A stretch of 25,217 nt of DNA from an uncultured Eubacteriales bacterium (GCA_900540145.1 UQEW01000029.1:1-25217); one strand, 5' to 3'. Shown: positions 1 through 8,851, numbered from the stretch's first letter. The notes: a model not told the origin generated them from the letters alone. Translations and numbers: made by a program.

Positions 1-29
1 TGCAACGTACGAAAAGAAAAAGTAAAAGA

Positions 30-64
30 AAACCCCGGACATTCATACAATCTATCCGGGGTTT
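30..64 (-). terminator. Rho-independent terminator after ftsH
   Basis: A 10-bp perfect stem (30-39 with 55-64, core CCCCGGA/TCCGGGG) has a 15-nt loop. Read on the minus strand it is followed by a T-rich tract (complement of positions 10-29). It lies 46 bp past the ftsH stop and closes the minus-strand gene series. Confidence 0.85.
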
Positions 65-78
65 GCCTACGGTTTGAG

Positions 79-102
79 CCGGCAGGCATCAATGCCTGCC
101 GG
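79..102. other. Perfect GC-rich hairpin downstream of ftsH
   Basis: CCGGCAGGCAT (79-89) and its exact complement (92-102) are separated by two bases, giving a very stable hairpin just past the ftsH stop. No T-run follows on either strand, so alone it is not a terminator. With the terminator at 30-64 it forms a double hairpin at the transcript end and may protect the mRNA from 3' exonucleases (inference). Confidence 0.6.
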
Positions 103-109
103 TGCTGTG

Positions 110-1927
110 TTATTTTTCCAGGATCTCCATAAATTCCTCGCCGGTGATGGTCTCTTTTTCATAGAGATATTGGGCAAGTTCATCAAGTTTCTGGCGATTT
201 TCTTCAAGTATCCTTGCAGCTTTTTCGTGCTGTTTTTTCACAAGAGACACCACTTGTCTGTCTATCTCAGACTGGGTCTGTGCCGAGCATGCCAGAGTTG
301 TGTCGCCGCCCAGGTACTGGTTGGTTACAGTTTCCATGGCTACCATGTCAAATTCGTCACTCATGCCGTATCTTGTTATCATAGCTCTCGCTATCTTGGT
401 TGCCTGTTCTATGTCGTTGGAAGCTCCGGTGGATGATGAATTAAAGATAAGCTCTTCTGCGGCGCGTCCGCCTGTAAGGGTTGCTATCTTGTTTTCCAGC
501 TCCGTCTTGCTCATCAGGTAGTGATTCCCCTCTTCCACCTGCATCGTATACCCCAGCGCTCCTGAAGTTCTAGGCACTATGGTTATCTTTTGGACAGGAG
601 CAGATTGAGTCTGCTTAGCTGCCACGAGGGCATGGCCGATTTCATGATAAGCAACGATGCGTTTTTCCTCGTCAGTGAGGATTGCGTTTTTCTTCTGGTA
701 ACCGGCTATGACTACTTCTATGCTTTCTTCCAGGTCTGACTGAGTCACGCAGTCTCTGCCGTTTCTAACCGCGCGGAGGGCAGCTTCATTGACGATGTTG
801 GCCAGCTCCGCTCCTGATGCTCCCGAAGCCATGCGTGCCACCTTGCCATAATCTATATCTCGATCTGTCTTAACCTTTTTGGCGTGCACTTTAAGGATAT
901 CTTCACGGCCTTTAAGATCAGGCAGTTCGACAGGTACACGACGATCGAATCTTCCGGGTCTCGTCAAAGCAGGATCTAGTGATTCCGGTCTGTTGGTAGC
1001 TGCCAGAATTACGACTCCGGTGTTGTCTTCAAAGCCGTCCATCTCTGTCAACAGCTGGTTGAGGGTCTGCTCTCTTTCATCGTTGCCGCCCAAACGGCCG
1101 TCACGTTTTTGCCCGATGGCGTCTATCTCATCTATAAATACGATACACGGAGCTTTTTCTTTAGCTTGCTTAAATAAATCGCGCACTTTGGAAGCGCCCA
1201 TGCCTACGAACATTTCTACAAATTCCGAGCCTGACATGGAGAAGAACGGTACGTTGGATTCTCCTGCCACTGCTTTGGCCAGCATGGTCTTACCTGTTCC
1301 CGGAGGACCTACCAGCAAGATGCCCTTCGGCATGGTAGCTCCGATATTTCTGTATTTGCTTGGGTCGTGGAGATATTCCACTATCTCGGAAAGGCTTTCT
1401 TTAGCCTCGTCTTCTCCTGCCACGTCAGAAAATTTTATTCCTTCTGAAGATTTAACATACACTTTAGCGTTGCTTTTGCCCATTCCAAACATCATGGAAT
1501 TTGCGCCGCCGGCATTCTTTATCATCTTTCTGGAAATATACTGTCCTATAGCTATAAATATCACTATAGGCAGCACCCAAGATACCAAAAGAGTTATCCA
1601 CGGGTCTGTCTGCTGTATTATCTCGCCTGAAAATTCAGCTCCCGAATCAAAAAGACGCTGTGTTAAATCATCGTCAGGCATCATTCCTGTTCTGTATACT
1701 GTGGTATTCTTTTTATCAGTAAACAAAATCTGATTTTCCTGCTGCTGAACCTCTACCTGCCCTATCTGCTTGTTTTCGGTCATTGTCATGAATGTACCAT
1801 AATCCACATCTTCTATCTGCTGCTCGGCCAATTTAGGCATAGCTAAAAGATTTATAAGAAGCAGAACTGCCATAACGATAAGGTAATAATATATAAGCGG
1901 TTTTTTTGGTTTTTTTACTTCCTGCAT
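110..1927 (-). CDS. ftsH: ATP-dependent zinc metalloprotease FtsH
   Basis: Membrane-anchored AAA+ protease that extracts and degrades membrane and some cytosolic proteins as a hexamer. The 605 residues show two transmembrane segments (about 11-29 and 110-128) around an extracytoplasmic segment. Then come Walker A GPPGTGKT (207-214), Walker B with FIDEID (264-269), the second region of homology with arginine finger TRPGRFDR (322-329), the zinc motif HEIGH (428-432) and the likely third zinc ligand D505. All key residues are present and the length is normal, so it should be active. The start has AGGAGGG about 10 nt upstream. It is the last gene before the terminator at 30-64 and has its own candidate promoter at 1979-2008. 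Unlike the usual Firmicute tilS-hpt-ftsH order, it follows a TetR regulator here. Confidence 0.97.
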   Translation of the reverse strand: MQEVKKPKKPLIYYYLIVMAVLLLINLLAMPKLAEQQIEDVDYGTFMTMTENKQIGQVEVQQQENQILFTDKKNTTVYRTGMMPDDDLTQRLFDSGAEFSGEIIQQTDPWITLLVSWVLPIVIFIAIGQYISRKMIKNAGGANSMMFGMGKSNAKVYVKSSEGIKFSDVAGEDEAKESLSEIVEYLHDPSKYRNIGATMPKGILLVGPPGTGKTMLAKAVAGESNVPFFSMSGSEFVEMFVGMGASKVRDLFKQAKEKAPCIVFIDEIDAIGQKRDGRLGGNDEREQTLNQLLTEMDGFEDNTGVVILAATNRPESLDPALTRPGRFDRRVPVELPDLKGREDILKVHAKKVKTDRDIDYGKVARMASGASGAELANIVNEAALRAVRNGRDCVTQSDLEESIEVVIAGYQKKNAILTDEEKRIVAYHEIGHALVAAKQTQSAPVQKITIVPRTSGALGYTMQVEEGNHYLMSKTELENKIATLTGGRAAEELIFNSSSTGASNDIEQATKIARAMITRYGMSDEFDMVAMETVTNQYLGGDTTLACSAQTQSEIDRQVVSLVKKQHEKAARILEENRQKLDELAQYLYEKETITGEEFMEILEK

Positions 1928-1978
1928 ACTTGATATACCCTCCTAAGCTTATAATTCTGTGATTTCAGATTTTATTTA

Positions 1979-2008
1979 TATATATTTATATATCATCTAT
2001 TATCTCAA
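1979..2008 (-). promoter_or_regulatory. Candidate promoter for ftsH
   Basis: On the minus strand TTGAGA (2003-2008) is followed after 18 bp by TATATA (1979-1984), about 50 bp before the ftsH start. The region is so AT-rich that a chance match is possible. Confidence 0.4.
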
Positions 2009-2030
2009 TTATTTTTACTGGATTCTACTG

Positions 2031-2585
2031 TCATTTTTCTGAATATGTACTTACAAAGTTCAAAAATTGTAAAGAAATCATTTTTTCAAGCTGTTCAGCG
2101 AGTTTTTCTCTGTCTGTTTGAAGGTTTTTGCAAAAATCCAAGAGAGTACCCGCAAGTCCGAAAGCATTAAATCTGAGTAAAGTTTTCATGTCGCTATAAT
2201 TGACAGAAATTTCAGGCATATTTTTCTTTAAAACTTCCAGAAGATAACCTTCAACCGCATCAGTTATAAGCTCTTCCAGCTCTGCTCTTTTACCTGAGTC
2301 CATCAGTTTTGATAATTCTATGAATCTATCTGATGAAAATGATATAAAAATTTCAAGAGCTGATTTCATGTCATCTGCCTTGAGACTCTCTGCAACAATA
2401 TGCTCTGTTCCTTTGCATACTGACCACTCAAGTACGTCCATAAGATCCTTAAAATGATAATAAAAGGTCTGCCTCGATATATGGCACTCTTCTATAAGAG
2501 CAGTCACGGTTATTTTTTCGCTGCCTTTCTTTTTAATCATTTTGATCATTGTCTCTGCAATGATTTTTTTCATATCTTTTGGCAT
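2031..2585 (-). CDS. TetR/AcrR-family transcriptional regulator
   Basis: A 184-residue protein with an N-terminal TetR helix-turn-helix (recognition segment around HISRQTFYYHFKD) and a helical C-terminal ligand/dimer domain of the kind seen in DhaS-like TetR regulators. An upstream in-frame ATG ends at 2606. I chose the ATG at 2583-2585 because GGAGAG (2595-2600) lies 9 nt before it, while the first ATG has no good site. It starts 36 bp after the pyrophosphatase stop and is probably co-transcribed with it. The target is unknown; neighbours are the pyrophosphatase and ftsH. An aromatic-rich FYYHF helix is typical of the family. Confidence 0.85.
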   Translation of the reverse strand: MPKDMKKIIAETMIKMIKKKGSEKITVTALIEECHISRQTFYYHFKDLMDVLEWSVCKGTEHIVAESLKADDMKSALEIFISFSSDRFIELSKLMDSGKRAELEELITDAVEGYLLEVLKKNMPEISVNYSDMKTLLRFNAFGLAGTLLDFCKNLQTDREKLAEQLEKMISLQFLNFVSTYSEK

Positions 2586-2621
2586 AAATTTCAACTCTCC
2601 AGTCATCTTCTAATGAGTTCG

Positions 2622-4316
2622 TTATAATTGACGTAAATTTTCCACTATCACAGGAACCAGTTGTTTTTTCCTTGAAACTACGCCTGAAAGTACGACTGCC
2701 GGTTCTTTGTTTTTCTCTGAAACATCATGATTTAAATCGAAAGATTCTGAAATCAATTCTAAAGCGCCATCACCCACGCACAATACTTCCGAGCTCTGTT
2801 CAGCAACATTAGTTAACATAAAAAATAATATGTCAAGTTCTTTTTCTCTCATTAAATCTTCCAGCGATGGCATTATTTTTTCCTTTATTTCAGCCAGTTC
2901 CTGACTGTTAATAGAGTTGATTTGTCCTACTCCGAAGGTCACGCTGCCAGAAGTAAACTGCTTGAAATCCATAGCGCATATCTGGCGTGCAGTCATTCCG
3001 CTGATATCGCTGCCGGCGTCAAACATTGCTTTTGCTAATTCTTCTATATTAATATCAGCAATTTTAGCCAGTTCAACGCAGATTTCTTTGTCTGTGGATG
3101 TACATGTAGGCGACCGGAACATAAGTGTATCGGAGATTATAGCTGCACACATCAAAGAAGCCATATCGGCATCTATTTTTATGTGGTTCTCTTTATACAT
3201 CTGAGCCACTATTGTTGAAGTTGCACCTAAAGGTTGGTTGCGAAAGAATACAGGTTCCATGGTTTCCACGCTTCCGATTCTATGATGGTCTATTATCTCA
3301 AGGATCTCAGCGTCAACAACGCCGTCTACTGATTGAGACCTCTCATTATGGTCTACTAAAATCACCTTTTTCTTTCTCGCACTCAAAAGCCTTCGCCTTG
3401 ATATGAGCCCTATCAATTTTCCCGTTTCATCTAAAACCGGAAAGTCTCTGTACCTTTTTTTAGCCATTGTTTCTTTGATATCGTCTACCAGTTCGTCGGC
3501 ATCAAAAGTAGTAAGATTCTCACGGCTCATAAAGCACCTGACAGGTATGCTTTGATTTATCAATCTTGCTACAGTAAACGCATCATGAGGTGTGCTTATT
3601 ATAATTATTCCTTTTTCTTCTGCCAATTTTTTTATTGCGTCAGGCACTTTGGATCCTTTGCATACAACCAAACATGCAGCTTCCAGTTCTATGGCGCATA
3701 ATTGAGCTTCATATCTGTTTCCCAAAATGACCAGATCTCCCTTTTCTATGAAGTCCTCCATGATATCGGTTCCGGAAGCGGCTATGGCCACTTTGCCCGA
3801 GGTGTACTTATCTCTGCTGCTTTTTTCATCTGTTAAAGAATTCAACGCTTTTCCGGCAACTAAGAATCCGTCCAAAGTCTTGATGATGTTGGCATATGGA
3901 GTATGCGCTTTAGCAAGTATTTGACTGTCGTGCACATCCATATATGATGTGGCAATATCTCCTATAGTAATAAGCCCCTCAAGACAATTGTCTTTAACTA
4001 TGGGCATAGTACGCATATTGCGTTCTTTCATCATTTTCCACGCATCTTTTATAGATGTTTCTCCGGAAATGCCCTCAACTCTGTTTATGTCCATGTCTTT
4101 TACCTGTAGACTGACATTGGACAAAAATTCAGGAGTATCGACATCAAATCGTTCTAACACGTATTTAGTTTCCTCATTAATTCGTCCTGCTCTGACAGCA
4201 GTATATTCCTCTCCTGTCAATATACGCTTAAGATTAGCATAAGCTATGGCTGAGCAAATGGAATCCGTATCGGGATTCTTATGTCCTATAACGTACACTT
4301 TTGTATTTTGTTCCAT
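2622..4316 (-). CDS. ppaC: Manganese-dependent inorganic pyrophosphatase with CBS and DRTGG domains (family II)
   Basis: Hydrolyses pyrophosphate to phosphate in the cytoplasm. The 564 residues hold a DHH-type N-terminal motif GHKNPDTDS (11-19), a first CBS domain (about 65-130), a DRTGG-like domain (about 180-255), a second CBS domain (about 257-315), then the rest of the DHH domain with DHN (322-324) and DHH (343-345), and a DHHA2 domain ending in the substrate motif SRKKQ (548-552). This is the nucleotide-regulated CBS-PPase class; in studied members AMP/ADP inhibit and ATP or diadenosine polyphosphates activate. It lies downstream of the pyr genes, where PyrE releases PPi. Oddity: AAGGAG directly abuts the ATG with no spacer, so initiation may be weak or slightly different. 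Confidence 0.93.
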   Translation of the reverse strand: MEQNTKVYVIGHKNPDTDSICSAIAYANLKRILTGEEYTAVRAGRINEETKYVLERFDVDTPEFLSNVSLQVKDMDINRVEGISGETSIKDAWKMMKERNMRTMPIVKDNCLEGLITIGDIATSYMDVHDSQILAKAHTPYANIIKTLDGFLVAGKALNSLTDEKSSRDKYTSGKVAIAASGTDIMEDFIEKGDLVILGNRYEAQLCAIELEAACLVVCKGSKVPDAIKKLAEEKGIIIISTPHDAFTVARLINQSIPVRCFMSRENLTTFDADELVDDIKETMAKKRYRDFPVLDETGKLIGLISRRRLLSARKKKVILVDHNERSQSVDGVVDAEILEIIDHHRIGSVETMEPVFFRNQPLGATSTIVAQMYKENHIKIDADMASLMCAAIISDTLMFRSPTCTSTDKEICVELAKIADINIEELAKAMFDAGSDISGMTARQICAMDFKQFTSGSVTFGVGQINSINSQELAEIKEKIMPSLEDLMREKELDILFFMLTNVAEQSSEVLCVGDGALELISESFDLNHDVSEKNKEPAVVLSGVVSRKKQLVPVIVENLRQL

Positions 4317-4337
4317 CTCCTTGTTTCCTCAATGTCA

Positions 4338-4393
4338 AAACCACCAGCTGATATATTGCATCAAAACGGCTCATATCAATAGGCTGGCGGTTT
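4338..4393 (-). terminator. Hairpin between pyrI and ppaC, possible partial terminator
   Basis: An 11-bp stem (4338-4348 with 4383-4393) stacks on a 6-bp inner stem (4349-4354 with 4373-4378). The single A/C mismatch on the plus strand becomes a G-U wobble on the minus strand, so the structure favours minus-strand RNA. Only four U residues follow, so termination would be partial. It may set lower expression of ppaC relative to the pyr genes. Confidence 0.5.
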
Positions 4394-4422
4394 ACGATTT
4401 ATTTTAGTTTACAATAAAATTA

Positions 4423-4845
4423 TTATTTAATTCTATGTTCCGCATCACAGTAAACGCATCTGTAAACTTTCTTTTCCTTATCTACCAGTTTAAATGTATG
4501 AACAATTTCCTGCTCAACCGATGTAATACATCTAGGATTTTTGCATTTAACTACATTTTTAAGTGTATCCGGCAGCTCCATATGCAGTTTTTTGTCAAGT
4601 TTGCCGTCTTTTACTATATTTACTGTTATATTGCTGTCTACATATCCAAGAAGGTCATAGTCCAAATCTATAAGCTCATCTATCTTTACAATGTCCTTCT
4701 TGCCGTATTTGGTACTGGATGCGTTCTGTATGATGGCTACGCAATTATCTATCTTGTCAAGGCCCAAAAGCTCATACACCATCATACTCTTGCCTGCTTT
4801 GATATGATCTATAACTATACCGTTATTTACTCCGTCAATATTCAT
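4423..4845 (-). CDS. pyrI: Aspartate carbamoyltransferase regulatory subunit PyrI
   Basis: Regulatory chain that lets nucleotide end products (CTP, ATP) control the PyrB catalytic trimers. The 140 residues include the N-terminal allosteric domain (about 1-95, beginning INxI-like) and a C-terminal zinc domain with four cysteines C101, C106, C130 and C133 (CX4C...CX2C), which holds the PyrB contact. AAGGAGG precedes the ATG. It starts 29 bp after pyrB, as the last pyr gene. At 140 residues it is shorter than the enteric PyrI (about 153), within the range of clostridial forms. Bacillus lacks this subunit, so its presence fits a clostridial lineage. Confidence 0.95.
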   Translation of the reverse strand: MNIDGVNNGIVIDHIKAGKSMMVYELLGLDKIDNCVAIIQNASSTKYGKKDIVKIDELIDLDYDLLGYVDSNITVNIVKDGKLDKKLHMELPDTLKNVVKCKNPRCITSVEQEIVHTFKLVDKEKKVYRCVYCDAEHRIK

Positions 4846-4874
4846 ATTTATACCTCCTTTTTATCTTTTTACAC

Positions 4875-5807
4875 CTATTTTGCTTCTTTTTTAATTCCTA
4901 AAAGGAACAGTATCAACGCCATTCTTATATGCTTTCCGCAAAGAGCCTGGAAGAAGTAGCAGGCTCTTGGGTCGTCGTCTACTTCCGTTGAAATTTCATT
5001 CACTCTAGGCAGCGGATGCATTATTGTAAGGTCAGCTTTGGCTGGTTTTAATTTTTCCAGATCCAATATGTAGCTGTCTTTAAGTCTTATATAATCTTCT
5101 TCGTTGAAGAATCTTTCTTTTTGAACTCTGGTCATATAGAGAATATCCAGCTCAGGCATGGCCTCCTCCAGGCTTTCAACTTCTTTCCATTGAGCACCTT
5201 TGGCGTTCATCTTTTCTTTCATATAATCAGGTACCTGCAGTTCTCCCGGAGAAATCAAGACAAATTTGATTCCTTCATAACGAAGCATGGCTTCTATAAG
5301 AGAATGTACTGTTCTTCCAAACTTCAAGTCTCCGCAAAGACCTATGGTCATGTTATTGAGTCTGCCCTTTTTTCTCTTGATAGTCAAAAGGTCCGTCAAG
5401 GTCTGAGTCGGATGAAAATGTCCGCCGTCTCCGGCGTTGATTATAGGAACTGTGGTCCTTTGTGCTCCTACTATAGGCGCTCCTTCTTTCGGATGTCTCA
5501 TAGCGATAACGTCTACATAACAGCCTACTGTTCTGATAGTATCAGCTACGCTTTCGCCTTTAGCTGCTGAGCTGGAGTTGGCCTCAGAGAAGCCTAAAAC
5601 GCTTCCTCCTAATTCCAGCATAGCTGCTTCAAAGCTGAGTCTGGTTCTCGTGCTCGGCTCAAAGAACAGGGTTGCCAGTTTTTTATGAGCGCATATGTTC
5701 TCGTAATCTTTATGATTTGCAACTATATCGTCTGCTACTTCTATAAGGCTGTCTATTTCCTCTACGGAAAGGTCTGTAATGTTGATTAAATTTCTGATTT
5801 CTTTCAT
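4875..5807 (-). CDS. pyrB: Aspartate carbamoyltransferase catalytic subunit PyrB
   Basis: Joins carbamoyl phosphate and aspartate to carbamoyl aspartate, the committed step of pyrimidine synthesis. The 310-residue length is normal. Visible motifs are the carbamoyl-phosphate site STRTR (52-56), the 80s loop SSSAAKGES with K84, HPTQ (132-135) and HPLPR (264-268) in the aspartate domain. GAGGAG lies before the ATG. The gene begins directly after the pyrE stop with no gap and is followed by pyrI, the usual pair for an allosteric dodecameric enzyme. Confidence 0.97.
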   Translation of the reverse strand: MKEIRNLINITDLSVEEIDSLIEVADDIVANHKDYENICAHKKLATLFFEPSTRTRLSFEAAMLELGGSVLGFSEANSSSAAKGESVADTIRTVGCYVDVIAMRHPKEGAPIVGAQRTTVPIINAGDGGHFHPTQTLTDLLTIKRKKGRLNNMTIGLCGDLKFGRTVHSLIEAMLRYEGIKFVLISPGELQVPDYMKEKMNAKGAQWKEVESLEEAMPELDILYMTRVQKERFFNEEDYIRLKDSYILDLEKLKPAKADLTIMHPLPRVNEISTEVDDDPRACYFFQALCGKHIRMALILFLLGIKKEAK

Positions 5808-6452
5808 TTACTTTACTCCTCTCATCCAACTTTCATCTGACGGATTTTCGCGAAAGCGAAGAATTCCGTCTTTAGCGTTATCTTTTATATAACCGCCTTC
5901 GGCGGCAACTTCAACTAAAGCATCCAGATCGCATAAGCTTACATTTTTCACTTTATGCTCTGCAAGCTTATCCAAACCTTTTTTCATGCCGTATGTAAAT
6001 ATGCTGGCAATTCCCAAAACATCGGCTCCCGCTTCTCTCAAAGCTTCCACAGTGTCGACAGCTGAACCTGCTGTAGAAATCAAATCCTCTATTACTACGA
6101 CTTTTTGTCCGGGAAGCAGCTTCCCTTCTATTCTGTTGGTTCTGCCGTGATCCTTAGCAGAGCCTCTTACATAACCCATAGGGAGGTTAAGTTTATAGCC
6201 TACAATAGCCGCATGAGCTATTCCTGCCGTGCTGGTTCCCATCAGCACTTCACATTCCGGATAAATATCTTTAACTATCTGAGCAAGTCCTTCTTCTACC
6301 TTATCTCTAACTTCAGGAGCAGTTAAAGTGAGTCTGTTGTCGCAATATATGGGACTTTTTATGCCGCTTGCCCATGTAAATGGCTCTTCAGGTCTTAAGA
6401 AAACAGCTCCTATCGATAATAACCCTTGAGCGATTTCCGTCTTGCTTACCAT
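5808..6452 (-). CDS. pyrE: Orotate phosphoribosyltransferase PyrE
   Basis: Converts orotate and PRPP to OMP and pyrophosphate. The 214-residue protein carries the PRPP-binding signature VVVIEDLISTAGSA (118-131) and the flexible-loop region KDHGRTNRIEG (100-110). AGGAGG is placed 6-7 nt before the ATG. It lies between pyrF (40 bp upstream) and pyrB (directly abutting). Its product is the substrate of PyrF, and its PPi product can be removed by the pyrophosphatase encoded further downstream. Confidence 0.96.
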   Translation of the reverse strand: MVSKTEIAQGLLSIGAVFLRPEEPFTWASGIKSPIYCDNRLTLTAPEVRDKVEEGLAQIVKDIYPECEVLMGTSTAGIAHAAIVGYKLNLPMGYVRGSAKDHGRTNRIEGKLLPGQKVVVIEDLISTAGSAVDTVEALREAGADVLGIASIFTYGMKKGLDKLAEHKVKNVSLCDLDALVEVAAEGGYIKDNAKDGILRFRENPSDESWMRGVK

Positions 6453-6492
6453 TTTCCATCCTCCTATCTTTATAATAAACTGTGTATTTGCC

Positions 6493-7200
6493 TTAATTAT
6501 CTGTTCCTAAAAAGTCTTTTACGCATCTGTCGTAAGCAGCTTGAGGATCTTCTGCCTGAGTTATCGGTCTTCCTACGACTATGTAATCTGAGCCTTCTCT
6601 GGCAGCAGCTTCCGGAGTCATGACTCTTCTCTGATCCTGGGTGTCTCCCCCTGCAAATCTGACTCCCGGCGTAACTGTTAAAAATTCGTTTCCGCATTTC
6701 TCATGAACAGCTCTGGCCTCCAGCGGAGAGCATACAACACCGTCAAGCCCTGCTTTTCTGGCATTGTAAGCATAGTCCATGACCACTTTTTCCAGAGGCA
6801 TATCTATGAGAAGCTCTTCTTTCATCACTGCCTCTGTCGTAGAAGTAAGCTGGGTTACTGCTATCAAAAGAGGTCTTGTTCCGTCTGGTCTTGTAAGACC
6901 TTCAAGGGCGGCCTTCATCATGTCTATGGTTCCCGCAGCATGAAGATTTACCATGTCTATATCCAGCTTAGACAGCACCGCCATGGCCTTCTTCACTGTA
7001 TTAGGTATATCATGAAGCTTTAGATCAAGAAATATCTTGTGTCCTCTAGCCTTTATTTCTCTGACTATCTGAGGTCCTTCTCCGTAGAAAAGTTCCATTC
7101 CTATCTTTACATAAGGTTTTTTCGCTTTAAAGTTATCAAGAAATTTCAAAGTTTCTTCTGCTGTGGCAAAATCCAAAGCTACTATTACATCTTTAGCCAT
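6493..7200 (-). CDS. pyrF: Orotidine 5'-phosphate decarboxylase PyrF
   Basis: Decarboxylates OMP to UMP, the last step of the pathway. The 235-residue TIM-barrel protein shows the N-terminal VALDF motif and the class I active-site set DLKLHDIPNTV (59-69; D59, K61, D64). The phosphate-binding C-terminal part carries YIVVGRPIT. Its ATG overlaps the pyrD stop by one base (TAATG), and its SD, GGAGGTG, is made of the last pyrD codons, so the two are translationally coupled. Confidence 0.96.
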   Translation of the reverse strand: MAKDVIVALDFATAEETLKFLDNFKAKKPYVKIGMELFYGEGPQIVREIKARGHKIFLDLKLHDIPNTVKKAMAVLSKLDIDMVNLHAAGTIDMMKAALEGLTRPDGTRPLLIAVTQLTSTTEAVMKEELLIDMPLEKVVMDYAYNARKAGLDGVVCSPLEARAVHEKCGNEFLTVTPGVRFAGGDTQDQRRVMTPEAAAREGSDYIVVGRPITQAEDPQAAYDRCVKDFLGTDN

Positions 7201-8126
7201 TAATGGGCACCTCCTATAATATCTTTTAATGAATTTATACCGTATTTTTCCATGGTTTCAGGAAGTTTATCTATTATATCTCTGCATGCGTAAGGATTTA
7301 TCAGGTTTGCTGCTCCTATTTGGACCGCAGTTGCTCCGGCCAGCATCATCTCTATGACTTCCTCTGCGGTGGAAACGCCGCCCATGCCCACTACAGGGAT
7401 TTTAACTGCCTCATATACCTGATACACCATTCTGAGGGCCACGGGAAGTATGGCATGTCCTGAAAATCCACCCATCTTATTGGCGATGACAGGTTTTTTC
7501 GTCTTTAAATCTATTCTCATACCCAAAAGAGTGTTTATGAGGCTTATGCCGTCCGCTCCTTCGTCCTCGCAAGCTTTGGCAATTTCTGCAATATCTGTAA
7601 CGTTAGGTGAAAGTTTCATTATCACCGGCTTGTCGGCCACCTTTTTTACAGCTCTCGTCACTTGAGCCGCTCCCTGGGCAGTGGTGCCGAAGGCCATTCC
7701 TCCGCCATGAACATTAGGGCAGCTGATATTTACTTCCAGCCAGCCTATCTGGTCCTGACCTGCCAGTTTCCTGGCCACATTAACGTATTCTTCCACGCTG
7801 AAGCCGCTTATATTTGCCATAATTTTTTTATGGTAAACTTTCTTCAACTTAGGCAGTTCTTCTTCTATGACATGGACTACGCCGGGATTTTGCAAGCCGA
7901 CAGCGTTTATCATTCCGTCAGGTGTCTCTGCGATTCTGGGAGTAGGATTACCAAACCTTTCTTCCAATGTAGTGCCTTTGCATGAAAAAGCGCCGAGACA
8001 ATTGATATCATATAATTCCGCATATTCCATACCGTATCCGAAAGTTCCCGAAGCCGGAATCACCGGATTGGAAAGTTCCAAGCCGCACAAATTGATACTC
8101 ATGTCCTTTTTCAAATCGGCTACCAT
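7200..8126 (-). CDS. pyrD: Dihydroorotate dehydrogenase B (NAD+), catalytic subunit PyrD
   Basis: Oxidises dihydroorotate to orotate with FMN; as a class 1B enzyme it passes electrons via PyrK to NAD+. The frame stays open to 8201, but GGGAGGAG lies 6 nt before the ATG at 8124-8126, giving 308 residues, the normal size; the longer N-terminus would lie inside pyrK. Motifs: PVIPASGTFGYG near 21-32, SCKGTT (48-53), NISCPN (133-138) with the likely catalytic cysteine C136, and the FMN phosphate loops GMGGVSTAEE and QIGAANL. The start overlaps the pyrK end by 7 nt, consistent with a PyrD-PyrK complex. Confidence 0.96.
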   Translation of the reverse strand: MVADLKKDMSINLCGLELSNPVIPASGTFGYGMEYAELYDINCLGAFSCKGTTLEERFGNPTPRIAETPDGMINAVGLQNPGVVHVIEEELPKLKKVYHKKIMANISGFSVEEYVNVARKLAGQDQIGWLEVNISCPNVHGGGMAFGTTAQGAAQVTRAVKKVADKPVIMKLSPNVTDIAEIAKACEDEGADGISLINTLLGMRIDLKTKKPVIANKMGGFSGHAILPVALRMVYQVYEAVKIPVVGMGGVSTAEEVIEMMLAGATAVQIGAANLINPYACRDIIDKLPETMEKYGINSLKDIIGGAH

Positions 8127-8851
8127 ATTATCTCCTCCCTTTCCAGCACAGGTCCGTCCTTGCATATTCTTTTGCTGCCGTATTTTGTCTTGCACGAGCA
8201 TCCCATACAGGCTCCGAATCCGCAGCCCATTCTCTCTTCAAAGCTGTACTGGCCTGAAGTTACAGCATTTTCCTCTATAGCCTTGAACATGGCCATAGGC
8301 CCGCAGGTATAGAAATACGTGTATTCCAACGATCTCAGTATGTCAGTAACAAAACCTTTTGTTCCTGTAGAGCCGTCCACCGTAGTTATGTACGTTTCCA
8401 CACCCAGTTCTTTAAACTCATCAAAAAGAAATATCTCATCGACGGTGTTAAATCCCAGTACGGCTTTTACTTTTTTCCCTTGAGAAATAAGCTCCTTGGC
8501 CAGTCCATATAATGGAGGTATGCCTACGCCTCCGCCTATCAGCACAGGATTATCACCGCTTTTGGAAGTATCGTATCCGTTACCCAGGCCGACCAGAACA
8601 TCCAGCCTATTTCCTTTTTCCATAGATGCCAGCGCCTCTGTACCTTGTCCTACTATCTTATATATCAGCGTAATCTTGCCATCTTCCACATCATATATGG
8701 AAATAGGTCTTCTGAGAAATAGCCCTTCTATCTTAATGTTGACAAATTGTCCCGGTTTCTTAATACTGTCAGTATCGCCGGAAATCACCATTTTCATGGT
8801 ATTTTTAGCAATAACGGTATTTTCTTCTATTATATATGTATCCTGCTTCAT
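8120..8851 (-). CDS. pyrK: Dihydroorotate dehydrogenase B electron transfer subunit PyrK
   Basis: FAD and [2Fe-2S] subunit that moves electrons from PyrD to NAD+. The 243 residues show a ferredoxin-reductase fold: flavin motif RRPIS (47-51), NAD-binding GGGVGIPPLYGLAK (106-119), and near the C-terminus the iron-sulfur cysteines C210, C215, C218 and C230 (CX4CX2CX11C). The ATG overlaps the pyrC stop by four bases (ATGA), with a GGAG site inside the end of pyrC. The pairing with pyrD indicates an anaerobe-compatible, NAD+-linked pathway. Confidence 0.96.
   Translation of the reverse strand: MKQDTYIIEENTVIAKNTMKMVISGDTDSIKKPGQFVNIKIEGLFLRRPISIYDVEDGKITLIYKIVGQGTEALASMEKGNRLDVLVGLGNGYDTSKSGDNPVLIGGGVGIPPLYGLAKELISQGKKVKAVLGFNTVDEIFLFDEFKELGVETYITTVDGSTGTKGFVTDILRSLEYTYFYTCGPMAMFKAIEENAVTSGQYSFEERMGCGFGACMGCSCKTKYGSKRICKDGPVLEREEIIW

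Noticed and set aside
879..1733. A 284-codon open frame on the plus strand inside ftsH
   Set aside because: It lies antisense to a gene with all FtsH motifs, has no SD and no recognisable domain; a shadow frame.
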